Part shown: positions 7,230 through 12,689 of the stretch, piece after piece
How the letters are laid out: every line of letters starts with the position of its first letter
Numbering within the stretch: the first letter of the stretch is position 1
Source of the DNA: CAZDHT01 sp964505325
GTDB taxonomy: Bacteria > Planctomycetota > PUPC01
Direction of reading: 5' to 3'
Length of the DNA stretch: 12,689 bases
Assembly (NCBI GenBank): GCA_964505325.1
Contig: CAZDHT010000156.1
Span: 1-12,689, forward strand
Position numbers and translations under genes: made by a program
The notes under the pieces: model-generated
The model's input: the letters and a program-made list of their open reading frames with translations, nothing else
Databases searched by the model: none
Told to the model about the DNA's origin: nothing

Positions 7230-7868
7230 TCACGCCGCCCTGTACAGCTTATTTCGAGTGATGTAAGCCGCGACGGGCTCCGGCACGAGGCCGGCAATCG
7301 GGTCCCCCGAGGCAACCAGAGCGCGGATCTCGGTGGCCGACGCCCGGTTTGCCGTGCTGTCGATGGCGGCGTCTTTGATTGCGGCAACCCGTTCGGCCGG
7401 GAGGTGATCCGACAGCTTGTCCAGTTCGTCGAGCGGCCATCCGGGCCGCGCGGCGACGACGAACGTGCACAGCTCCGCCAATCGGCGCAGGCTCTTCCAC
7501 GCCGGCAGTTCGGACACACTGTCGGACCCCACGATGAAGAAGATTTCCGCCCGGGGGCCGAATTGATCGCGGAATTCGCGGATTGTGTCGATGGTGAACG
7601 ATCTGCCGGGCCTCTTCAACTCGCAATCGGACGCCGAGAAGTGCGGCTCGTCTTGGATGGCCAGTTCCACCATCGCAAGCCGATGTTTGCCCGACGCGGC
7701 CGGTGCAGACCGCTTGTGGGGCTGCTGCCCCGCCGGGACGAAGATCACGCGATCGAGCCGGTGCCGCTTCAGCGCGGCGTCGGCGACATCGAGGTGCCCG
7801 TTGTGGGTCGGGTCGAAACTGCCCCCGAATATCGCCACGCGTTCGCACCGGTCCAGCGGCTCGCCCAT
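7230..7868 (-). CDS. nadD: Nicotinate-nucleotide adenylyltransferase
   Basis: The 212-residue protein has the usual NadD length. It joins ATP and nicotinate mononucleotide to make deamido-NAD in the cytosol, an essential step of NAD synthesis. The class-I nucleotidyltransferase signature GGSFDPTHNGHL (15-26, with the HxGH-type motif as HNGH) is followed by FVPAGQQPHKR (43-53), the FTIDTI segment, FIVGSDSVSELPAWK (111-125), and the C-terminal SATEIR (177-182) and PEPVAAYITRNKLY (196-209). The frame stays open upstream to 7997, but that part is low-complexity and precedes the domain, and the promoter at 7903-7931 lies inside it. ATG 7868 is therefore the start, with a weak GGAA about 10 bases upstream. 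The usual neighbours (rsfS, obg, proA) are absent from the window. Confidence 0.95.
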   Translation of the reverse strand: MGEPLDRCERVAIFGGSFDPTHNGHLDVADAALKRHRLDRVIFVPAGQQPHKRSAPAASGKHRLAMVELAIQDEPHFSASDCELKRPGRSFTIDTIREFRDQFGPRAEIFFIVGSDSVSELPAWKSLRRLAELCTFVVAARPGWPLDELDKLSDHLPAERVAAIKDAAIDSTANRASATEIRALVASGDPIAGLVPEPVAAYITRNKLYRAA

Positions 7869-7902
7869 CGTCGTCCGTTTCCGTTCCTGCCGTGTCGCAC
7901 CT

Positions 7903-7931
7903 AGTCTACGCGACCGCAGGGCGGGTATCAA
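7903..7931 (-). promoter_or_regulatory. Sigma70-like promoter for nadD
   Basis: Read on the minus strand, TTGATA (7931-7926) and TAGACT (7908-7903) are separated by exactly 17 bases, and the -10 element lies 34 bases upstream of the nadD ATG. Five of six -35 bases and four of six -10 bases match consensus. Confidence 0.55.
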
Positions 7932-7940
7932 GCGCGTGGA

Positions 7941-7990
7941 CGGGCTTGGCCGGGCCTGGACGGGCCAGGACGGGCCAGGGCGGGCCGGCA
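7941..7990. repeat. Five tandem copies of a 10-base GC-rich unit
   Basis: The units are CGGGCTTGGC / CGGGCCTGGA / CGGGCCAGGA / CGGGCCAGGG / CGGGCCGGCA, head to tail with no gaps. The array begins 10 bases upstream of the nadD -35 element. A 10-base period is close to one helical turn, so repeated protein contacts on one DNA face are possible; slippage of a GC-rich spacer is the simpler explanation. Confidence 0.85.
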
Positions 7991-8050
7991 GGGTCATTCA
8001 GTTCTCGACCTCGTCTGCCCGGAGAAGTGAGGGCTGCGCTCAGGGAGCGT

Positions 8051-8084
8051 GTTTATAAAAGTCACACCTGTGACTTTTATAAAC
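8051..8084. promoter_or_regulatory. Perfect 34-base AT-rich palindrome, candidate operator
   Basis: GTTTATAAAAGTCACA (8051-8066) is followed by CC and then by its exact reverse complement, TGTGACTTTTATAAAC (8069-8084). All 16 arm bases pair. It lies in GC-rich sequence between divergent nadD and the 8246 operon, about 90 bases upstream of the operon's -35. The length and symmetry suit a dimeric or tetrameric DNA-binding regulator. With only a 2-base centre it is a poor RNA hairpin loop, and there is no following T-run, so a terminator is less likely. A mobile or REP-type repeat is the main alternative. Confidence 0.6.
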
Positions 8085-8174
8085 GAGATGCGCCGCGGCG
8101 GGGGCGAGAGAACGCGGGCGGCCATCAAGACCCGTTCGGAGAATTGAATGACCCTGGGCGGGCCGGCTCGGCGC

Positions 8175-8203
8175 TTGCACCTCCGGCGAGCGTGGCGTAC
8201 AAT
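8175..8203 (+). promoter_or_regulatory. Sigma70-like promoter for the three-gene operon
   Basis: TTGCAC (8175-8180) and TACAAT (8198-8203) are spaced by 17 bases. The TTG of the -35 and five of six -10 bases match consensus. The predicted start near 8210 leaves a leader of about 36 bases before GTG 8246, which includes its GGAGG. Confidence 0.5.
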
Positions 8204-8245
8204 TACCACTGGGAGGGTTCTGTCGATCGCGCTGGAGGCCTGTCC

Positions 8246-10486
8246 GTGGCCACGATACTCAAGCTGACCGACGGCATCGCCGTGGAGAACGATGCTCTTC
8301 GGCTGACCTTCCCGCTCGTGGACGGGCAGATCGGCAAGTATTCGTTGTTCGGCAGAGACACCGAGCGATTCTACCTCGCGGGCAGCGTCGACCCCGTTTC
8401 GCAAATCACCTATCGCACGCAGGACGGCGCCACCGCAACGGAGAAGATCGTTGCCGCCGGCTACGAAATGGACCGGAGCGGAGCCGACTGCATCCTGCGG
8501 CTCGAGTCGGAATTCCACGACGCCGATGGCGTGCGCTGGTCGGTCAGTGTCGAATTCTACGTGCCGGATCAGGGCCCGAGGATCACGGTCACCAGCCGCC
8601 TGTCAACCAGCCGTCCCCGGCAGCTGCTGGCCTTCCGGGGGCCGTTCCTCCGCGTCCCACAGGGGAAAGAACAGGCGCCGCGCGCCGGGGCGCTGTTCCC
8701 GGGGCTCGACTGGGTTATCGGTGATGAGCGGTCGTCTGCGCCGGACACCGCGCCCCATCCCTTTGACCGGCGGCACGTCCCGCACCCCTACAAGATCACC
8801 GTGCCCGTGATGGCGGTCGCACAGGGCGGGTTCGTGGCCGGGCTGACGTGGGATCCGCTCCAGGTATGGGACGGCGAGCGGGTCGAGTCGGCGGCACATC
8901 GATATCCCGCGGCCGTGTTTGCCTCGCCCGACTTCACCGAAGGGGGCTCGTCGCATCTGATGGGCGTCTTTCTCCCGTCCATCCCTGAGTTTGTGGATGA
9001 GAACTCCCTAACCGCCGCCCGGCCGTACCAGATGACCCCCGGCCGCCAGATCAAACTCGAGTGCAATCTGTTCGTGCGCGGCTCGGCCAACGTCCTGGCC
9101 TGCATCCGCGAGTACGTGCGACTCGCCGGCCTCATTCCGCCTCCGCCAAAAACCCGGGATTACAAAGAGAGCCTCGAGCTCGACATCGAGACATATCTCG
9201 AGCGGGCGTGGAGCCGGAACCGATCCGCATGGGCCCACAGCAGCAGCGCCGAAGAGAAGAGGACGTTCTACAGCGAGTTGATCGGCCTGGCGCTCTGGCG
9301 CGCATCCCTATTCGCCAAAGACCCGGGCACGAAGAAGCGCATGCGTGAGTGCGTCGAGGCGGCCATCTCGGCGCACGCGGCGACCAGTGGGTTGTCCATG
9401 GCATACTTCCGGGGCGGATTTGCCGAGGAGCTCGAGCTGGCGAAAGGGGCGCTGGACAAGCTCGTGCGCCGCCAACAGCCAACGGGCGGGTGGTCGGCGG
9501 ATGACGCCGCCCGCGGCCGAAAACGCGAGCGGCCGCTTGTCGGCGTCACCGCGGAAAACGCCGCCAGACTCCTGCGGTCCGGTCTCCTCACGGGCGACCG
9601 CCGCCATCTCGAAGCCGCCGCCAAGGCCATCCACTTCCTCGATCAATTCCCCAGACCGGACGGGCTCAGGGTGTGGGACGTCAGCGAGAAAGCGCCCGAC
9701 CTGCTGGCGGCGGCGCGCCTTGTCGCCGCCTACCTCGACCAGTACCTCGTCAGCGGGACCCCGGCGCGGCTCGAGCGCGCCGTGTACTGGGCGTGGGCCG
9801 GCCTGCCATTCATCTACCTGTGGCACGCTCACAACCGCGACATCATGCGCTACGCCACCGTACCGTTCTTCGCCGTCACCCGGACGGACAAGAAGCCGCG
9901 GTTCGGGGTGGCGGCCCAGTGGAACGGCCTGATCTACGCCAAGGAGCTTTTTCGGCTCAGCCGCTACGACCGGTCGATGCAGTGGCACCGGATCGGGCGC
10001 GCCATCACGCTGTGCGCCATGCAGCTCCAGAAGACGGGCCGCAACGGCAAGCAGGCGCTGGTCGGCTTCTATCCCGATGCATACAACGTGGTCGACGGGA
10101 GGGACTACTACCCGCTGTGCCTCAACCCGCAGCTTATCACGCGCAACGTGCTGCACTTGCTCGGTGAGGACATCGAACCGAGCTGCGAGGTCTTTCCATG
10201 GCGCGAGAAACGCGCGCGGATCGCCACCGTGGCGCACATGCACGCGATCCGATCGTCGCCCAGCCAACTGATGGTGCGGCTCGGCTATCACGCGGGTGAG
10301 ACGTGCTACGTCACGCTGGCCGAATGCGACGAGCCGAAGGAGGTGCGCCAGGGCGAGAAGATGCTCGAGGCCGTCGATAAGCTCGCCGACGCCCGCTGCG
10401 CCTGGCACTACGATGCCCCGCGCGGCCTCACCATCGTCCGACTTCAGTTCGCCGAACCCGAAGAAGTCCTCGAATTCAGGTTCTGA
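8246..10486 (+). CDS. Cytosolic glycosidase-like protein with predicted helical-toroid domain
   Basis: The protein has 746 residues. GTG 8246 is chosen because GGAGG (8234-8238) lies 7 bases upstream and the native-looking sequence begins there; the open frame further upstream crosses the palindrome and is spurious. There is no signal peptide or membrane helix, so it is probably cytosolic. Residues 1-290 look like a beta-sandwich (alternating strands; TWDPLQVWDGER at 201-212). Residues about 310-650 are helical with repeated aromatic/Gly segments (GGWSADD 414-420, WDVSEKAPD 477-485, WAWAGLPFIYLWHAHNRD, QWNGLIYAKELF, GFYPDAYN). About 655-746 is a small C-terminal beta region. This order resembles six-hairpin (alpha/alpha)6 glycoside hydrolases and related lyases. 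I cannot assign a family or a catalytic pair, so substrate and even activity are inferred. It is the first gene of a tight operon with the URO-D-like and SagB-like genes. Confidence 0.75.
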   Translation: MATILKLTDGIAVENDALRLTFPLVDGQIGKYSLFGRDTERFYLAGSVDPVSQITYRTQDGATATEKIVAAGYEMDRSGADCILRLESEFHDADGVRWSVSVEFYVPDQGPRITVTSRLSTSRPRQLLAFRGPFLRVPQGKEQAPRAGALFPGLDWVIGDERSSAPDTAPHPFDRRHVPHPYKITVPVMAVAQGGFVAGLTWDPLQVWDGERVESAAHRYPAAVFASPDFTEGGSSHLMGVFLPSIPEFVDENSLTAARPYQMTPGRQIKLECNLFVRGSANVLACIREYVRLAGLIPPPPKTRDYKESLELDIETYLERAWSRNRSAWAHSSSAEEKRTFYSELIGLALWRASLFAKDPGTKKRMRECVEAAISAHAATSGLSMAYFRGGFAEELELAKGALDKLVRRQQPTGGWSADDAARGRKRERPLVGVTAENAARLLRSGLLTGDRRHLEAAAKAIHFLDQFPRPDGLRVWDVSEKAPDLLAAARLVAAYLDQYLVSGTPARLERAVYWAWAGLPFIYLWHAHNRDIMRYATVPFFAVTRTDKKPRFGVAAQWNGLIYAKELFRLSRYDRSMQWHRIGRAITLCAMQLQKTGRNGKQALVGFYPDAYNVVDGRDYYPLCLNPQLITRNVLHLLGEDIEPSCEVFPWREKRARIATVAHMHAIRSSPSQLMVRLGYHAGETCYVTLAECDEPKEVRQGEKMLEAVDKLADARCAWHYDAPRGLTIVRLQFAEPEEVLEFRF

Positions 10487-10493
10487 GTCCCCA

Positions 10494-11600
10494 GTGAATT
10501 CTGCACAACGACTCCGCGCGACGTACGAATTCCGCCCGCTCGACCGCCTGGTGCGCCGTGAGTTCAGCATCTGGCCCGAAGCCATCGAGAAATGGAAGCG
10601 GAAGGGTCTGCCGGAAGACTACGCCGAAGCGAACACCTTCAACTTCGATCCGCCCGGCATGACCAACGTCGGCCTCGACCTCGGCTGGTGCGAGCCGCCC
10701 TTCTTTCCCGCGTACGAAGACAAGGTCGTCAAGAGCGAGGGCTCGACCGAGATCATCCAGGACCGCGCCGGCCGGTGGATACGCGTCTTCGCCGGACGGC
10801 GCCACGGCTTCATGCCCACCTACATCCGGCACCCCGTCACCGGCGCGAAAGACTGGGAGGAAGAGGTCGCGCCCAGGCTGGACCCGGACGGGCCGGGGCG
10901 CTACGCCGATCTGGCGGAGCGGTGCGGGGAAGCGCGCCGCCGCGCGGCGGACGAAGGAATGATGGTGCGCCAGGGAATCGTCGGCGGATATATGTTTCTT
11001 CGCGCACTGATGGGCCCGGAAGAGGTCCTGTTTGCGTTCCACGACCAGCCCGGCCTTGTCCACACGATGATGCGCCGCTGGACGGAAGTGATGAACGCCG
11101 GCCTCGCGCGGCTTCAGCCGATGGTCGCCATCGACGAACTGGCCATCGGCGAGGACATCTGCTACAACCACGGCCCGCTGATCTCCCCCGACATGTATCG
11201 TGAGTTCCTCCTCCCGTACTACCAGGACGTCGTGGGCAAAGCGCGGCGGCGGCAGGAACAGCGGTTCTTCTTCCACGTCGACACCGACGGCTGGGCGGGG
11301 CCGGTCATCCCGCTGTACCTCGAAGCGGGGATGAACGTAATGTCGCCGTTCGAGGTGGCAAGCGGATGCGACGTCGTCACGATGGGCGAGGAATGGCCGG
11401 ATCTCGTGATGATGGGCGGGATCGACAAGCGCGTCCTCGCCGCTGGCACCGACGCGATCGAAGAGCATCTCCTGCACATCATCCCCGCAATGGTCCGGCG
11501 CGGCGGCTACATCCCCACCTGCGATCACGGCGTACCCGACAACGTCACCCTCGAAAGCTACCTCTACTACCGAAAGCGAATCTGCGAACTGGACCATTGA
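10494..11600 (+). CDS. URO-D superfamily protein (MtaA/methyltransferase-like, not HemE)
   Basis: The protein has 368 residues, the usual length of the COG0407 family. GTG 10494 lies 7 bases after the upstream stop; there is no good Shine-Dalgarno, so translation is probably coupled. The N-terminus (RATYEFRPLDRLVRREFSIW) is typical of the URO-D-like proteins common in PVC bacteria. FFFHVDTDGW (258-267), MMGGIDKRVLA and the C-terminal TCDHGVPDN (342-350) mark the TIM-barrel. The HemE substrate-binding N-terminus (QAGRYxPEYR) is missing, so haem synthesis is unlikely. MtaA/MtbA-type corrinoid methyltransferases bind zinc through HxC plus a distal Cys. Here the first site reads H261-V-D263, with C343 as possible distal ligand. 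Methyl transfer is therefore possible but not shown, and no corrinoid protein is encoded in the window. Confidence 0.85.
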   Translation: MNSAQRLRATYEFRPLDRLVRREFSIWPEAIEKWKRKGLPEDYAEANTFNFDPPGMTNVGLDLGWCEPPFFPAYEDKVVKSEGSTEIIQDRAGRWIRVFAGRRHGFMPTYIRHPVTGAKDWEEEVAPRLDPDGPGRYADLAERCGEARRRAADEGMMVRQGIVGGYMFLRALMGPEEVLFAFHDQPGLVHTMMRRWTEVMNAGLARLQPMVAIDELAIGEDICYNHGPLISPDMYREFLLPYYQDVVGKARRRQEQRFFFHVDTDGWAGPVIPLYLEAGMNVMSPFEVASGCDVVTMGEEWPDLVMMGGIDKRVLAAGTDAIEEHLLHIIPAMVRRGGYIPTCDHGVPDNVTLESYLYYRKRICELDH

Positions 11601-11618
11601 GGAGAGGAGTTACCGGAG

Positions 11619-12356
11619 ATGGCCGAAGGAGTCGGGGACCGGTTTCAGCGTGAGACGAAGTACCATCCCGACCGGATGGCCGGCGGCGGATTGGACTGGG
11701 CAAGCCGGCCGTCACCGTACAAGGAGTATCCGGGGAGCAAGCTGGTCGAGCTGCCCAGGCCGCGCCCGCCAGCGAGCATGGCGCTGCACGACGCCCTGGT
11801 GAAGCGCCGGAGCGTCCGGGATTTCACGGACGACCCGCTCAGCCTCGATCAACTGTCATATCTCCTGTGGGCGGCGGGCGGGCTGCAGCCGCGCCGGGGT
11901 GGCGACGAGTTTCGCACCGCCCCGTCGGCCGGCGCGCTCTATCCCATCGAGACCTACGTGGCCGTCAGCCGCATCAGCGGCGTCGTGAGCGGCATCTACC
12001 ATTACTCGGTCAAGAGCCATCTGCTCGAGGAGCTGAAGTCGGGCGCCTTTGGCCGCCACGTCGCCATGGCCGCGCTGGGGCAGGGGATGTGCGCCGACGC
12101 CGCAACCGTGTTCATCTGGACCGCCATCTTCCAGCGGGCCAAGTGGAAGTACAAGCAGCGGGCGTACCGGTACGTCTATCTCGACGCCGGCCACGTCGCC
12201 GAGAACCTCGCGCTCGCCGCCGTCGCGCTCGGCCTGGGCACCTGCCAGATCGGCGCGCTCTTCGACGACGAGTGCAACCGGATCATCGGCGTCGACGGCC
12301 TCGAAGAAAGCGTCATCTACATGAGCGCCGTCGGCGTGCCGGCCGCGCCCATGTGA
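11619..12356 (+). CDS. SagB/ThcOx-type FMN nitroreductase-family oxidoreductase
   Basis: The protein has 245 residues; AGGAG (11605-11609) lies 9 bases upstream of the ATG. The SagB-type N-terminus is plain: FQRETKYHPDRM (9-20), LDWASRP and a YKEYPG stretch. FMN-contact motifs follow: KRRSVRDF (62-69), RTAPSAGALYP (99-109), YLDAGHVAENLALAA (187-201) and GLGTCQIGALFDD (205-217). The best-known SagB relatives oxidise azolines to azoles in ribosomal peptides, together with cyclodehydratases. No cyclodehydratase or precursor peptide is present here, so this is a stand-alone member whose substrate is unknown. It is the last gene of the operon, 18 bases after the URO-D-like stop, and presumably cytosolic. 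It may act on the same small molecule as its two neighbours; this is inferred from gene order only. Confidence 0.9.
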   Translation: MAEGVGDRFQRETKYHPDRMAGGGLDWASRPSPYKEYPGSKLVELPRPRPPASMALHDALVKRRSVRDFTDDPLSLDQLSYLLWAAGGLQPRRGGDEFRTAPSAGALYPIETYVAVSRISGVVSGIYHYSVKSHLLEELKSGAFGRHVAMAALGQGMCADAATVFIWTAIFQRAKWKYKQRAYRYVYLDAGHVAENLALAAVALGLGTCQIGALFDDECNRIIGVDGLEESVIYMSAVGVPAAPM

Positions 12357-12689
12357 GTGCGCGCGACTCGACAATTTGACGTTCCGCGGCATGCGGGAGC
12401 AGTCTGGCGCGGACCTTCGACGAAACCCCACACAATGGACTCAGGGCCTCTACCTGCCCCACCTGGGTTCTGTTAGACGCACTGAGATAGTCTGTTGGCT
12501 CCTCATGGCTCCCCCAACGGCAGTCCCCCCAACGGCAGCCCTCCTCGTCGAGCCAGGATTCGTCCGCGGTCAGCCACGTTCGCCGCGGCTCTGGTGCCCA
12601 CGGCGACCGCGCCGAGAGGGCCCGGGGCAAGACTTTCAGAAAAATCGGAGAAAAAAAAGAAAATCGTGCTTCCTGCTTTTTGCGTTGCG
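12357..12689. other. Non-coding tail without a supported gene
   Basis: These 333 bases after the operon hold no ORF with convincing coding character. A 105-codon minus-strand frame (12313-12630) has no recognisable motif, carries a tandem repeat and runs into the C-terminus of the nitroreductase gene on the other strand. A purine-rich tract with eight consecutive A bases (12651-12658) marks a sharp composition shift at the right edge. No clear intrinsic terminator is seen right after the operon. Confidence 0.6.
12510..12538. repeat. Two tandem copies of a 14/15-base unit
   Basis: TCCCCCAACGGCAG (12510-12523) is followed directly by TCCCCCCAACGGCAG (12524-12538). The copies differ only by one C in the homopolymer, which points to recent duplication or slippage. 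Confidence 0.85.

Noticed and set aside
7941..8084. CRISPR-like array
   Set aside because: The tandem units have no spacers, and the palindrome occurs once with no cas genes nearby.
7703..8245. N-terminal extension of the glycosidase-like frame
   Set aside because: It runs antisense through nadD, the tandem array and the palindrome; a GGAGG-supported GTG at 8246 begins the plausible protein.
10296..10493. N-terminal extension of the URO-D-like frame
   Set aside because: It overlaps the end of the upstream gene in another frame and is Ser/Arg-rich; family homology begins just after GTG 10494.
9308..11597. Long minus-strand frames (9308-10585 and 10476-11597) opposite the operon
   Set aside because: They are antisense to conserved plus-strand proteins, have no motif and overlap each other.
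12313..12630. Minus-strand ORF of 105 codons at the right end
   Set aside because: It has no motif, contains a tandem duplication and overlaps the nitroreductase gene on the opposite strand.

Overview
The window is GC-rich bacterial chromosome. Seven complete protein genes, one gene cut by the left edge and one possible small gene are supported, with three compact non-coding regions. The mix suggests a free-living glycan-degrading bacterium of the PVC group (Planctomycetes, Lentisphaerae, Kiritimatiellaeota) or a similar uncultured phylum. The pointers are a very large secreted heparinase-II/III-like protein, a URO-D-superfamily protein in a catabolic-looking operon, and a stand-alone SagB-type nitroreductase. 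This assignment is inference from gene content; there is no rRNA or other marker.

Layout. (A) 1-2025, plus strand: surface-glycan biosynthesis. It holds the C-terminus of a polyprenyl-phosphate-type family 2 glycosyltransferase, a left-handed beta-helix (hexapeptide) acyltransferase overlapping it by 4 bases, and a very recognisable WecE/RffA sugar aminotransferase. Together they look like the end of a pathway that makes an acylated 4-amino-6-deoxysugar and loads it on a lipid carrier. (B) 2026-2857, plus strand: a stem-loop, a promoter with a consensus TATAAT, a possible 46-residue ORF and a 142-residue membrane protein of unknown function. (C) 2923-6972, minus strand: one 1349-residue secreted multidomain polysaccharide-lyase-like protein, convergent with B. 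(D) 6973-7229: AT-richer spacer with an 82-base REP-like inverted repeat and two smaller hairpins. (E) 7230-7868, minus strand: NadD (NAD biosynthesis), with a good promoter and a 5 x 10-base tandem repeat just upstream. (F) 7869-8245: divergent control region with a perfect 34-base AT-rich palindrome and a sigma70-like promoter facing right. (G) 8246-12356, plus strand: a tight three-gene operon (gaps of 7 and 18 bases) encoding a cytosolic glycosidase-like protein, a URO-D/MtaA-like protein and a SagB-type FMN oxidoreductase. (H) 12357-12689: no convincing gene; a short tandem repeat and an A-rich tract.

How they may work together: C would cut an acidic or modified polysaccharide outside the cytoplasm. 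G has no export signals and could process the resulting sugars, possibly including removal or redox change of a substituent, inside the cell. That link is a hypothesis. The G operon and the palindrome in F are the most promising leads for something undescribed.
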